Assembly: GCA_949300325.1 (NCBI GenBank)
Contig: CASGDQ010000030.1
Coordinates: 1-47,680, forward strand
Reading direction: 5' to 3'
DNA from: an uncultured Spirochaetales bacterium
GTDB lineage: Bacteria; Spirochaetota; Spirochaetia; Sphaerochaetales; Sphaerochaetaceae
Length of the DNA stretch: 47,680 bases
The position numbers and the translations under genes are program-made. The notes beneath the pieces are model-generated. The model was not told the DNA's origin. It saw only the letters and a list, made by a program, of their open reading frames with translations, and ran no database searches. The first letter of the stretch is position 1, and each line of letters begins with the position of its first letter. Of the stretch, positions 33,308 to 42,196 are shown one piece after another.

Positions 33308-33895
33308 TCAGATCATATCGTACAGGTGCGTAATGATTTCAACGCACCTGGCAATGCCCAATCTTCCGCTATCAAGACATAAGTCATAGTTCTGGGCAAG
33401 CCCCCATTTTTTTCCGGTGTAAAACTGATGATATGAAGCCCTTCTTCTATCCATTTTTTTCAAATACTGTTCAGAGGCTTCCTCTGGCTTATTATATTCC
33501 CCGCTGACTCTGTTTAGACGGAAAGACATATCAGCATGGATGAAAACTTTAAGGCAATCGTTTTTTTCTTCAAGAATGCTGTCAGCACAGCGTCCGACTA
33601 TCACGCACGCCTCATTTTCTGCAAGTTTTGTTATGATATTATATTGAATATTCCATAGATAATCCGCGTTGTTCGGACCATGTGATTGGTGAGAGAATGC
33701 AGAGGAAAGAAGTCCTCCAGGTGCATACTCCCCTGCATCCTCTATATAACACTCGCTGAATCCGCTTTCAGCTGCAATCTTCTTTAAAAGCTCATTATCA
33801 TAGCATTTTATGCCCAATCTGCCGGCCGTCTTCATTCCAATCTCGCGTCCGCCGCTGCCGAACTCACGGCTGATCGTTATTATCCTGTTTCTCAT
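33308..33895 (-). CDS. Cytidylate-kinase-like family protein (copy 2)
   Basis: A 195-residue paralogue of the protein at 18436. It starts IITISREFGSGGREIGMKTAGRLGIKCYDNELL, with the family's GSGGR loop lacking the Walker Lys. ACVIVGRCADSILEEKNDCLKVFIHADMSFRLNRV and the C-terminal YHQFYTGKKWGLAQNYDLCLDSGRLGI match copy 1 closely. Its start lies 32 bp inside the upstream marR gene, so it is translated from that transcript. Regulation by a MarR protein suggests a conditional role and not housekeeping CMP recycling. Confidence 0.85.
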   Translation of the reverse strand: MRNRIITISREFGSGGREIGMKTAGRLGIKCYDNELLKKIAAESGFSECYIEDAGEYAPGGLLSSAFSHQSHGPNNADYLWNIQYNIITKLAENEACVIVGRCADSILEEKNDCLKVFIHADMSFRLNRVSGEYNKPEEASEQYLKKMDRRRASYHQFYTGKKWGLAQNYDLCLDSGRLGIARCVEIITHLYDMI

Positions 33896-34382
33896 ATGCT
33901 GTCTTCCCCCTCTTCTTCTTTTCTACAATCTGATCCCTTTCATCTTTAAAATCCGCTTCCTCTAAAAGGAGGTCCATGCTTTTTCTTATCATGTCCTTTT
34001 GCTTCAAAGAAAGGTTTCTGCATATTTCATCAAAGACCTCCTCATCATGAGCCAGGATGACATTATAGATTGCAACCGCCTCATTAAAGCAGCATATGGT
34101 ATTGTACCGTTTATCCTTATGATATGGAGTAACAGTGATAAGCTTCTTATCCTCAAGCCTATGCAGCATCTTGGTCATCGCAGGATGAGATACATGCTCA
34201 ATCTTTTCCAGATCCGTTTGATGTATCTCGCCTTTTCCTTCCGCTTCAAGCCGGCTTATCGTCCCAAGGACCCTCAGCTGGGCTGAAGTGAGCCCAAGCT
34301 CCTTTGCTTTATCATCAAGTCTTTTCTTAAACATCCGGTTGATGATTGCGATCTTCAACCCGAAAGGCATCGAAATTGGCAT
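33864..34382 (-). CDS. MarR-family regulator leading the kinase gene
   Basis: A 172-residue winged-helix regulator. ELGLTSAQLRVLGTISRLEAEGKGEIHQTDLEKIEHVSHPAMTKMLHRLEDKKLITVTPYHKDKRYNTI spans the DNA-binding domain. GAGGTG sits just before ATG 34382; a GTG two codons upstream is part of that ribosome site. The C-terminus is highly charged (KKKRGKTAYEKQDNNDQP) and its coding region overlaps the kinase start by 32 bp. A perfect 12-bp palindrome lies in its promoter, so autoregulation is likely. Confidence 0.85.
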   Translation of the reverse strand: MPISMPFGLKIAIINRMFKKRLDDKAKELGLTSAQLRVLGTISRLEAEGKGEIHQTDLEKIEHVSHPAMTKMLHRLEDKKLITVTPYHKDKRYNTICCFNEAVAIYNVILAHDEEVFDEICRNLSLKQKDMIRKSMDLLLEEADFKDERDQIVEKKKRGKTAYEKQDNNDQP

Positions 34383-34401
34383 TTTCACCTCAAAAAAATA
34401 A

Positions 34402-34413
34402 GTAACTAGTTAC
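34402..34413 (-). promoter_or_regulatory. Palindromic operator candidate upstream of the second marR
   Basis: GTAACTAGTTAC is a perfect palindrome, extended by A/T on each side (AA and AT). It lies 20 bp before the start codon of the MarR gene. MarR proteins typically bind such sites to repress their own operon. Confidence 0.6.
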
Positions 34414-34504
34414 ATAATAAATTCCAACTTGAGGTAAAGTCAATGTGTAATGAAGAACTTGCAGCGGAGGAAGAAATTCCATCCTATTTCGTTTTAATCA
34501 AATT

Positions 34505-34531
34505 TGGCACAGCCAAAAAAGCTGTGCCAAG
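34505..34531 (-). terminator. Strong hairpin after hdeD
   Basis: TTGGCACAGC (34505-34514) and GCTGTGCCAA (34522-34531) form a perfect 10-bp stem with a 7-base loop of A (T on the - strand). On the - strand it is followed by ATTTGATT, a weak T run. It lies 10 bp past the hdeD stop and separates it from the second marR promoter. Confidence 0.75.
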
Positions 34532-34540
34532 CAAAACAAA

Positions 34541-35083
34541 TTAGTATTTTGATCCCGCTTTGCTGAATGCAAGCACAATGCTTTCTATTCCTAGAAGAAC
34601 AAGGTATGTGCCCACAAGATAGACAGTAGAGAGCACTGCATACCGAGGAGAAAGCAGAAGCAGGAAGCCAAGGACTATTCCGATTATATTAAGAATAAGC
34701 AGACAATAATATGTTGCATTGCTGATAAGAAACCTTATCCCATCCAGCCTGGTCAACCGGGCAATGCAGTGTGTTATGAACCATATCGGGAACAACAGGC
34801 TCAAAACCAAGGCTCCAGCCCGCGGATATGCAATCAGCATGACGCCGGACATTACGCTGAGAATACCGGAAATAAGAGAGAGCATAGGTCCGAATCCCGT
34901 AAACCGTTCAGCTCGTATATACATCACAATATCGCCGATGCCCATCAGGATTGCAAGAATTCCATAAATGAGAACCAATGCCATCACTGCTTCAAGCGGA
35001 CATGTGTATGTATATATTCCAAGGACTACCAGAATCAATCCGATAATGAATTCAAGCCATCCGAAACCGGAACGTCTAATCAT
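34541..35083 (-). CDS. HdeD-family (DUF308) membrane protein
   Basis: A 180-residue integral membrane protein with six helices in three pairs, the HdeD/DUF308 layout. Landmarks are VLGIYTYTCPLEAVMALVLIYGILAILMGIGDIVMYI and the second repeat LISGILSVMSGVMLIAYPRAGALVLSLLFPIWF. In E. coli HdeD is tied to acid resistance; here the role is not proven. The start overlaps the ftsH stop by 4 bp (ATGA), so it is co-expressed with the protease. A stress or membrane-quality function fits that pairing. Confidence 0.82.
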   Translation of the reverse strand: MIRRSGFGWLEFIIGLILVVLGIYTYTCPLEAVMALVLIYGILAILMGIGDIVMYIRAERFTGFGPMLSLISGILSVMSGVMLIAYPRAGALVLSLLFPIWFITHCIARLTRLDGIRFLISNATYYCLLILNIIGIVLGFLLLLSPRYAVLSTVYLVGTYLVLLGIESIVLAFSKAGSKY

Positions 35084-36903
35084 TTTGCACCTCCTTCAAG
35101 AATATTCATAAACTCATCCCCTGTGATCGTTTCCTTCTCATAAAGGAATTTGGCAAGCTCATGGAGCTTAGTCTTGTTATCTTCCAAAATCTTCTTTGCC
35201 TTCGCATGCTGCTTCTCAACCAGAGCCACGACCTCATCGTCTATCTCCTTCTGGGTTTCAGCAGAACAGGCAAGCGATGCATCCCCGCCAAGATACTGAT
35301 TGTTCACCGTTTCAAGGGCGACCATTCCAAACGAATTGCTCATGCCATACTGCGTTATCATAGCCCGGGCAAGTTTTGTCGCCTGCTCGATATCGTTTGA
35401 CGCGCCGGTGGTTATCTCGTTGAATATGACCTCTTCGGCAGCCCGTCCTCCGGTATAAGTCGCAATCTTGTTCTCGATCTCTTCCTTCGTCATCAGATAC
35501 TTATCGCCTGTATCGACCTGCATCGTGTATCCAAGCGCGCCGGATGTTCTCGGGATGATCGTGATCTTCTGTACAGGAGCCGAATGCGACTGCATCGCCG
35601 CAACAAGCGCATGCCCGATCTCATGATAGGAAACAACCATCTTCTCCTTATCGGAAAGCACAGCATTCTTCTTCTGATAACCGGCAATGACAACCTCTAT
35701 GCTCTCTTCAAGATCCGCTTCATTCACAACCGTCCGGTTATTCCTTACTGCCCTGAGGGCCGCTTCGTTTATGATATTTGCAAGCTCTGCGCCTGAAGCG
35801 CCGGATGCCATGCGCGCTATTGTATGCAGATCGACATCATCGGCCATCTTTATCTTCTTTGCATGGACGCGGAGTATCGCCTCGCGCCCTGCAAGATCCG
35901 GAAGCTCCACAGGTACGCGGCGATCGAAACGCCCCGGCCGTGTTAATGCAGGGTCAAGCGATTCCGGGCGGTTGGTCGCAGCCAGGATCATCACCCCGCT
36001 GTTGCCCTCAAAGCCATCCATTTCTGTAAGAAGCTGGTTCAAGGTCTGCTCACGCTCATCATTTCCACCGTTGACTCCGGAATTCCTCTTCTGCCCGATT
36101 GCATCGATCTCATCGATAAATACGATGCAAGGAGCCTTTTCTTTAGCCTGTCTGAAAAGATCCCTGACCTTCGATGCGCCCATGCCTACAAACATCTCTA
36201 CAAACTCAGAACCGGAAATCGAGAAGAATGGAACATTCGCCTCTCCAGCAACAGCCTTTGCAAGCATGGTCTTTCCTGTTCCAGGAGGGCCTACAAGCAG
36301 AATACCCTTAGGCATAGATGCGCCTGCATCTGTATATTTTTTCGGGTTATGAAGGTAATCGACAATCTCTGTAAGGCTCTCTTTCGCCTCATCCTCTCCC
36401 GCAACGTCCGAGAAATGGATTCCTTGTGTGGATTGGACATACACCTTGGCATTGCTTTTGCCCATGCCGAACATCATCGAATTCTTGCCTCCGCTCTGCT
36501 GCATGAGCTTTTTGCTGAAATACTGGCCTAAGGCGAAGAATATCAGAAGAGGAAGAACAAAGTTCATAAAAAACGACAGCAGCGGAGATGTAGGCTCCAC
36601 TATGGTCTTTGAGAACACAGCACCTGACTGATACAGCCTGTCTGTAAGATCAGGATCGTTCATTATTCCTGTCTTAAAGACCATCGTATTGTCCTTATTG
36701 GTGAAAAGTATCTGGTTATCATCCATCTGGACGGTACCGATGTTCTTCTCTGCAGCCATGTTCATGAATGTTCCATAATCTACTTCAAAGACTTTCCCCT
36801 GGCTGAGCAGCGGGGTCAGAAGCATGTTGAATAAAAGTATTACAAGCAGGACAATGACATAATAGTAGATCAATGGTTTCTTCGGCGATTTCACTTCTTC
36901 CAT
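35080..36903 (-). CDS. ftsH: ATP-dependent zinc metalloprotease FtsH
   Basis: Membrane-anchored AAA+ protease of 607 residues that unfolds and degrades membrane and soluble proteins. Two membrane segments (about 11-30 and 108-127) flank a periplasmic loop. Walker A GPPGTGKT is at 205-212, the pore segment FVGMGA at 238-243, Walker B VFIDEID at 261-267 and the second region of homology [20 protein letters not shown] at 309-328. The zinc motif is HEIGH at 427-431, where HEAGH is usual; both zinc His and the catalytic Glu remain. It lies between a coiled-coil gene (2-bp gap) and hdeD (overlap). It may be a second, stress-linked copy and not the only FtsH of the cell. Confidence 0.93.
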   Translation of the reverse strand: MEEVKSPKKPLIYYYVIVLLVILLFNMLLTPLLSQGKVFEVDYGTFMNMAAEKNIGTVQMDDNQILFTNKDNTMVFKTGIMNDPDLTDRLYQSGAVFSKTIVEPTSPLLSFFMNFVLPLLIFFALGQYFSKKLMQQSGGKNSMMFGMGKSNAKVYVQSTQGIHFSDVAGEDEAKESLTEIVDYLHNPKKYTDAGASMPKGILLVGPPGTGKTMLAKAVAGEANVPFFSISGSEFVEMFVGMGASKVRDLFRQAKEKAPCIVFIDEIDAIGQKRNSGVNGGNDEREQTLNQLLTEMDGFEGNSGVMILAATNRPESLDPALTRPGRFDRRVPVELPDLAGREAILRVHAKKIKMADDVDLHTIARMASGASGAELANIINEAALRAVRNNRTVVNEADLEESIEVVIAGYQKKNAVLSDKEKMVVSYHEIGHALVAAMQSHSAPVQKITIIPRTSGALGYTMQVDTGDKYLMTKEEIENKIATYTGGRAAEEVIFNEITTGASNDIEQATKLARAMITQYGMSNSFGMVALETVNNQYLGGDASLACSAETQKEIDDEVVALVEKQHAKAKKILEDNKTKLHELAKFLYEKETITGDEFMNILEGGAK

Positions 36904-36905
36904 TT

Positions 36906-37301
36906 TTATGCACTCCTTTGTTCATCCTTGAAAGCCTTTATCGCTTCAAGGGCTTTATATAAAGCTGTTTCCGCTGCAAGCAGCGCAAAATCCAAAGAAT
37001 ATTCGGCAAGAAGTATCTTCTCATCTGCAGATCTGTCTTTGCCATCACATCTTTTAAGTTGTTTTATCGCATCCTCTACGGCATCATATGAGCCTGCAAG
37101 GCTCATGACTGCATCCGATTTGGAATGATGCAGCTTATCCGAAAGCGCCTGGCGTGATTCGCTGCACTCTTTCTCCATTTTCCTCAGCTCGTCATCCAAA
37201 GCATCAAAATCCGAGCTTTCGCTTAAATGTATCCTGCCCTGAAGACGGCTGATACGATCATCAAGCTCACATAGCTTCACCGATAATATTTCATGGGCCA
37301 T
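36906..37301 (-). CDS. Small helical protein preceding ftsH
   Basis: A 131-residue protein that I do not recognise. It is almost all helix and heavily charged: LCELDDRISRLQGRIHL, LDDELRKMEKECSESRQALSDKL, and a C-terminal alanine-rich helix AEYSLDFALLAAETALYKALEAIKAF. No signal peptide or membrane segment is present. A ribosome site AAGGAG precedes ATG 37301. It ends 2 bp before ftsH, so it is in the same transcript. It could be an adaptor, inhibitor or substrate-delivery partner of FtsH, which is inference from position only. Confidence 0.65.
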   Translation of the reverse strand: MAHEILSVKLCELDDRISRLQGRIHLSESSDFDALDDELRKMEKECSESRQALSDKLHHSKSDAVMSLAGSYDAVEDAIKQLKRCDGKDRSADEKILLAEYSLDFALLAAETALYKALEAIKAFKDEQRSA

Positions 37302-37433
37302 ATGATTTTTCTCCTTATGGCATAAATCTAATAAATTATTGGATAAAAGCGATTACCACAAAGAAAGAAATGTATTTACAGTATCAGGAAAATGTAAAAA
37401 AGCTTTACAGAATCAATGAAATGACAAAAAAAT

Positions 37434-37961
37434 TCACATGTGCACCTGGCCGGATAAGAGCAGATATATGCAATGCACGATATGATCGATATCTTCGGTA
37501 TCTTTTTCAGACCATTCCCTGAGTATTCCGATTATGGCCTGGACATGATATCTTCTTATCACGGCAACATCCTTTATAGGATAATCCGAATAATATCCAT
37601 TCTTCTCATTTATCCTATCAAAGAGGTCATAAGCAGCCTGGGAGATGATGCGCTCGAATTCATCCCTGTAATTCGACTGCATGCCCATGCGTATGTAAGG
37701 GATGGCATTTATAGAAGAGATGAAGAAAACCCTAAGCCCCTGCTCAATATCATCTGTTGCCGAATATGAAAGCAGTTTTTCCGATTCCTTGCGGATTATC
37801 CAATCAAAGAGCTGCGGGACGCCATCGAAATGATAATAGAAAGACTGCCGGGTGATGCTGCATGCATCAACAATATCCTTTACTGTGATCTTTTTTGCAT
37901 TTCCGCTTTTTAACAGCTCCAATGCTGTCTGAGCTATTTGTTCCTTCATATCAATCGGCAT
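37434..37961 (-). CDS. TetR-family transcriptional regulator
   Basis: A 175-residue regulator. The helix-turn-helix is KKITVKDIVDACSITRQSFYYHFDGVPQLFDWI near residues 22-55, with the family's YYHF signature. The C-terminal domain is small. ATG 37961 has no ribosome site, and TATAAT lies just upstream on this strand, so the message may have little or no leader; an ATG four codons later (MKEQIAQTALELL) also lacks a site. It stands alone between the ftsH run and the metallo-hydrolase operon, so its targets are unknown. Confidence 0.85.
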   Translation of the reverse strand: MPIDMKEQIAQTALELLKSGNAKKITVKDIVDACSITRQSFYYHFDGVPQLFDWIIRKESEKLLSYSATDDIEQGLRVFFISSINAIPYIRMGMQSNYRDEFERIISQAAYDLFDRINEKNGYYSDYPIKDVAVIRRYHVQAIIGILREWSEKDTEDIDHIVHCIYLLLSGQVHM

Positions 37962-38024
37962 ATTGTTATTATATTAAAGCATCATGCGTTTTGCTAGATG
38001 AATCCATGCTTATGAATCCAATGG

Positions 38025-38057
38025 AAAAGACCGGCAGAATAAGAATTCATACCGGTC
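38025..38057 (-). terminator. Rho-independent terminator after the MBL hydrolase operon
   Basis: On the - strand GACCGG and CCGGTC (6 bp) enclose a 17-base loop and are followed by TTTT. It lies 24 bp past the stop at 38082. Confidence 0.6.
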
Positions 38058-38081
38058 CTGAGATCATTTATATCTTTTTCC

Positions 38082-38915
38082 TCAAGCATCGCAATGGAAC
38101 CAGAGTTCCGCCTTGCCATAACGGGCCACATCGCCTTTTCTGAACCCGACTTCCTCGTAACCGCCTTTGATGCTTCCGTCCAAAACACCGCTTGTGATCA
38201 TCAAGTAGTCGTGTATTATGCTCTTATCGACGATATCTCCGTCATGACCTATGGCAAGAAGGTCGAAATCAGCTTCCCTTGCCCAAAGCTTCTCAAGCGT
38301 TTCATGATACTTCTTGATCAGGCAAGGATCGTTATTCGGCTTTCTCATTAGGATGATGCTGTTGTTTACAGTATCTCCCGAAAAGAGGATACGCGAAGTC
38401 TTATCCAGATAGCAGATGCTTCCTTCCGAGTGTCCGGGAGTGTGAATGCACTCAAGCACTCTTGCTCCGAGATCTATCGTATCCCCATCGTCAACACTTA
38501 TATACTCAAAGCTGTAGTCAGGGTCTTCAGCAGGTATTGTCTTATAAATCTCTCCCTCGTTGCCGGGGCTTCTTATAGCCCCGCGGGTATCGACATATTT
38601 TTTCATGAATTCCCTGCCGACTCCCCAGCCGAGCATCTTGGCGTTCAGCAAAGGCTTATCCCCATCGTTCATATAGATATCGCAATCCTTGAAATGGTAG
38701 ATTCCGCCATAATGGTCCTGATGTCCATGAGTCAAAAGAACTGATAAGGGTTTGCCAGAAACAGACTCTGCAACCTTCCTTATGTTTCCAAATCCGCAAC
38801 CGGTATCGATTATCGCGCTCTTAACCTCACCTTCGACAAGAAATGTGTTGACAAGGCCGAACTCGCTGATGCACCAGGTCTTTGGAGCAATTTCCTTAAC
38901 ACTTTGAGTAATCAT
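38082..38915 (-). CDS. Metallo-beta-lactamase-fold hydrolase
   Basis: A 277-residue soluble MBL-fold protein. The metal motif is THGHQDHYGG near residues 62-71 (HxHxDH). Downstream are HTPGHSEGSICY (His), the Asp in LFSGDTVNN and the His in IGHDGD, which complete a two-metal site. Substrates of such enzymes range from lactones to thioesters and nothing here narrows them. The start overlaps the symporter stop by 4 bp, so it is translated with it. In a sugar operon it might open a lactone or hydrolyse a modified sugar. Confidence 0.82.
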   Translation of the reverse strand: MITQSVKEIAPKTWCISEFGLVNTFLVEGEVKSAIIDTGCGFGNIRKVAESVSGKPLSVLLTHGHQDHYGGIYHFKDCDIYMNDGDKPLLNAKMLGWGVGREFMKKYVDTRGAIRSPGNEGEIYKTIPAEDPDYSFEYISVDDGDTIDLGARVLECIHTPGHSEGSICYLDKTSRILFSGDTVNNSIILMRKPNNDPCLIKKYHETLEKLWAREADFDLLAIGHDGDIVDKSIIHDYLMITSGVLDGSIKGGYEEVGFRKGDVARYGKAELWFHCDA

Positions 38916-40360
38916 TTTTCCTCCTCGAGAATCTTCTTCTCCGCCTCTTCGCTCTTCTGGTGGAGGGAGTCGCTGATGCGCTTCATCTCATCATCCGAGA
39001 TATTGTAGACAAACTGGAAGCAGATAAATGAGATGACTGCGCCAAGAGCCGGCCAGAGACCTGCAAGCATCTTGATCCTTCCAGGAACTCCTGCAAGCTG
39101 GTTCATAGAACCAAGCGTGGCATCGTATCCGACCAATTCAAGAAGCAATGCTATGATGGAGGTGCTGAGGCTTCCTGCGAAGAATACGAGGAATGTGATG
39201 GTTGCATATACAGTTCCGTCGTTTCTGGATCCGGACAGATATGCCTGGTAATCAACAGCATCAGCAATCAAGGACCACAGCAGCAGGCCGTAAAGCGAGG
39301 TGCAGAGAGATGCGAGAACCTGGCAGGCAATCCATGTTACCGGAGTAACCGGGAAAAGCATGGTTATGAAATAAAAGACTGCTGCGGCAAGCTGCGGCCA
39401 AGTGCACAGCGTCTTCTTTCCAAATTTCTTTACGAGCGGCTTCAGGAAGATCATGCCGATAATCATCGGAATCATCGTGAAGAAGGATGAGAATGAAAGA
39501 AGGGTCGTATCCTGGAAGTATGTCATGAAAACATACTGATTGAGCTGGGACAGTGTCTGGTTGAAGATCTTGTAGACGATATATGACAGGACAACAGCGA
39601 TCATGATCCTGTTTTTTGCAAAGGTCTTGATAACCTGAAGATAATTGACCTTCTGAGGTCCTTCTGCGGTATTATCGGTTACAAGCACCCTTTCATGCAC
39701 ATAGTGGTAGGTTACCCAAAGGCATACAAGACAGAAGATGCCAAGCCCGATACTGAGCGCAATAAAGCGAGAAGCGATAGGATCGTTGTTTTCATCAAAG
39801 AGGAAAAGAGGGACAATGGTTGTTACGCCAACGTTTCCAAGCAGGCTTCCTATGGAGCGGAAATTGGAAAGCTCCGTCCTTTCGACCTGGTTTGTGGTGA
39901 TGATGTTGCTCATTGCGCCATAAGGGACATTGATGAATGTTCCGATGATGCCCCAGATGAAATAAGCGATAAGAATCCATGCAATCTTTAAAGCATATGG
40001 AGCGGAAGAAACGTTTATGAACATTATGACCGTCATGATTGCGTAAGGGATTGCAAACCACTTGATCCATGGCCTCATCTTGCCATCTTTACCAGGAACT
40101 TTTTTATCAACGCAACGTCCGATGAACGTATCATTTAAAGCATCCAGAGCTTTACAGATGAAGATGATTGCTGCAAAGTGCACTGCATTGATGCCCATTA
40201 CGTTTACACAGAAGAGCATGAAATAAGCATTGATGATGACCTGAAGCGAATTGAATCCCCAGTCGCCACACAGATAGCCTATCTTGTCCTTCAGACTGAA
40301 CTTCGGCGCTGACTTGACGTATTTGACGTAGCCAGGATCAATCTGTTTTGTTGTTTCCAT
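38912..40360 (-). CDS. GPH-family (MelB-like) sugar:cation symporter
   Basis: Glycoside-pentoside-hexuronide:cation symporter, 482 residues, 12 membrane helices. KIGYLCGDWGFNSLQVIINAYFMLF is the family's N-terminal pattern (IGY..GD.G......), and DALNDTFIGRCVDKKVPGKDGKMRPWIKW is the loop-2 pattern D.....G...D......GK.RP. Such proteins import glycosides or hexuronides with Na+ or H+. AGGAGG precedes the ATG. It lies 36 bp after the LacI gene and overlaps the hydrolase, so the three form one operon. The sugar is not identifiable. Confidence 0.9.
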   Translation of the reverse strand: METTKQIDPGYVKYVKSAPKFSLKDKIGYLCGDWGFNSLQVIINAYFMLFCVNVMGINAVHFAAIIFICKALDALNDTFIGRCVDKKVPGKDGKMRPWIKWFAIPYAIMTVIMFINVSSAPYALKIAWILIAYFIWGIIGTFINVPYGAMSNIITTNQVERTELSNFRSIGSLLGNVGVTTIVPLFLFDENNDPIASRFIALSIGLGIFCLVCLWVTYHYVHERVLVTDNTAEGPQKVNYLQVIKTFAKNRIMIAVVLSYIVYKIFNQTLSQLNQYVFMTYFQDTTLLSFSSFFTMIPMIIGMIFLKPLVKKFGKKTLCTWPQLAAAVFYFITMLFPVTPVTWIACQVLASLCTSLYGLLLWSLIADAVDYQAYLSGSRNDGTVYATITFLVFFAGSLSTSIIALLLELVGYDATLGSMNQLAGVPGRIKMLAGLWPALGAVISFICFQFVYNISDDEMKRISDSLHQKSEEAEKKILEEEK

Positions 40361-40396
40361 TCTATATCCTCCTATGAAGTGGAATTAACCTATGTA

Positions 40397-41446
40397 TCAA
40401 AAGTGGAATTCACACTGAGAGCCGATGTTCGCCTTTAATACCAAACGCGGCTCAATGTTGTATCTGCTGATCAAAGTTTCCTTCCTGATAAGATTCGCTA
40501 TAAGCATATCCATCGCCTTATAGCCCATCTGCTCAGGCCGCTTATCAATGACTGCATCGATGATGCCGTTTTCGAGCGCTTCTCTGCTTTCATCAAAAAG
40601 CTCGCTCCCGATGACCGCCCCCACCCTCTTTGCCGGCCCCAGAGCTTTTATCACCCGTACAGTGTGCCTGGCACATGTGGCATATATTGCCGCAGGACGC
40701 TGGTTGACATAATCCTTTATGGTGGCATAAATGGACTCATCCCCGGTAAGCGGAAGCGGTATCTCAACAACATCAAGATCATTTCTGAGGGACAGTATCT
40801 CCTTTTTTGCCTCTTCGGCATTCTTATCGCTCAGGCTCATCTCCTGGCTGAAAATGAATACTTTTCCGGATGCATGTGTGATTTTTGCAATAAGCTCGCC
40901 TGCCATACGGCCTGCAACATCATTGTCGACGCTTATCGTACAGATGTCCTTGCGCGAAGTTGGATTCAATTCAAGTGCGACAACAGGGATGCCGGATGAT
41001 AGAATTTCAGAAAGCTTTTCAAGATCCCTTTGCGGAAACTTGAGCACATGCATAAGAACCCCGTCGAAATTCTCCTTCTTCAGGCTTGCGACTATCCGGC
41101 TTGAATTTGGCGATTCCATATCTTCTGCTGAATACTGTATAAAACGGTAATCTATGTTGAACTGGCTGTTGGCTTCGATGCATTTCTCAATTCCATACCG
41201 GTATTTGTCTGCAAAAAGCCGGGAATCGCTGGTCTTGGCTCCGATGACGACCGCTATGTGCAGTTTCTTTCTCCTCAAAGAAGCCGCATAGTAATTGAAT
41301 TCGTACCCTTCTTCGGATGCAATGGCAAGAATTTTCTCCCTCATCTGGGCAGAACAATCCTTCTTCCCTGTAAGGGCCCTATGCACCGTGGTTATAGAAA
41401 CTCCTGCTTTATCCGCTATGCTTTTCAAACTGCTGTTATTGCCCAT
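40397..41446 (-). CDS. LacI-family transcriptional regulator of the symporter operon
   Basis: A 349-residue regulator. The helix-turn-helix is SSLKSIADKAGVSITTVHRALTGKKDCSAQMREKI, with hinge region NYYAASLRRKKLHIAVVIG. The sensor domain is of the ribose-binding type. ATG 41446 has AAGGAA upstream; the frame begins seven codons earlier, over a palindrome. It is first in its operon and is likely to control itself and the symporter. The two CCGTAA/TTACGG inverted repeats at 41467 and 41532 are its probable sites. Confidence 0.88.
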   Translation of the reverse strand: MGNNSSLKSIADKAGVSITTVHRALTGKKDCSAQMREKILAIASEEGYEFNYYAASLRRKKLHIAVVIGAKTSDSRLFADKYRYGIEKCIEANSQFNIDYRFIQYSAEDMESPNSSRIVASLKKENFDGVLMHVLKFPQRDLEKLSEILSSGIPVVALELNPTSRKDICTISVDNDVAGRMAGELIAKITHASGKVFIFSQEMSLSDKNAEEAKKEILSLRNDLDVVEIPLPLTGDESIYATIKDYVNQRPAAIYATCARHTVRVIKALGPAKRVGAVIGSELFDESREALENGIIDAVIDKRPEQMGYKAMDMLIANLIRKETLISRYNIEPRLVLKANIGSQCEFHF

Positions 41447-41466
41447 TTTATACCGTTCCTTCTGCA

Positions 41467-41482
41467 CCGTAATCGTTTACGG
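41467..41482 (-). promoter_or_regulatory. LacI-type operator A in the lacI leader
   Basis: CCGTAA and TTACGG arms flank a 4-base TCGT centre, which carries the CG step typical of LacI sites. It sits in the leader, 20 bp before the start codon. Confidence 0.65.
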
Positions 41483-41531
41483 ACGAATTAAGTCTAAGTC
41501 CATGTTCAAGGTGCTGTAAATGCAAGAAAAA

Positions 41532-41546
41532 CCGTAATTTTTACGG
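41532..41546 (-). promoter_or_regulatory. LacI-type operator B upstream of lacI
   Basis: The same CCGTAA/TTACGG arms as operator A but with a 3-base TTT centre. It lies about 64 bp from site A. The same arms twice in front of a LacI gene are unlikely to be chance; the different centre may weaken binding or allow looping. Confidence 0.6.
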
Positions 41547-42196
41547 AAAAAGGCTGATTTTGATTAATAAGCAACTAAAAAAAGTATTCATCTTCTGCTA
41601 ACTAAAATTACAAATACTTCACCTGATATAGTCGGCGGCTCACTTAATATCATTTTCTATTTTTTTATTAATCTTGCGTTCACCAACCCATCAAGATAGT
41701 TATATATAGAGAGATTAACTTCATTTTAAAATTTCATCCAATTTTTGGACTCTAGCAAAAACATTTTTTTCTGAAAGCTCTCAGTAATATGCCAGATTAT
41801 TCATCCTATCAAAAAGAACTTTACGACAGGTGCATAGACATTAACGTAATCAGTGTGAAAGCTGTCATTACAAACTTTCTTATAACAAACGGTATCGAAC
41901 CTCATATTCTTCAGCGGAAATTTTATCCCAAGAAACTGCAACCAAATACAGCTTTCAGATTATTTCAAAGCAGTTTTGGGATGTCTTTTTTCTGTCTTAA
42001 ATAAATATTTGATTTCTATTAATGCATTCTGAGTCTTTCAAAATAGCATTTGAGCTCCTTATGAAAAGACAGTTGCTTTCCAACTCAAGGTAATACGAAC
42101 AATTAATTTTTAGAACCCCACAATTATGTCTGCCAAGCTATAATTTTTGCAAATTAAAAAAATACCTGCTTTTTAATAAAGAGAACACTTTCATCT
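41547..42196. other. AT-rich gap with no supported gene
   Basis: About 650 bp between the lacI promoter and the helicase gene. The GC content is much lower than in the preceding 40 kb. A 71-codon frame at 41789-42004 has no ribosome site and no recognisable motif, so it is not called. No tRNA, repeat array or clear inverted repeat was seen. It may mark the border of an acquired region. Confidence 0.5.

Noticed and set aside
41789..42004. A 71-codon + strand frame in the AT-rich gap
   Set aside because: No ribosome site, no recognisable motif and no neighbour support; best seen as chance in non-coding DNA.
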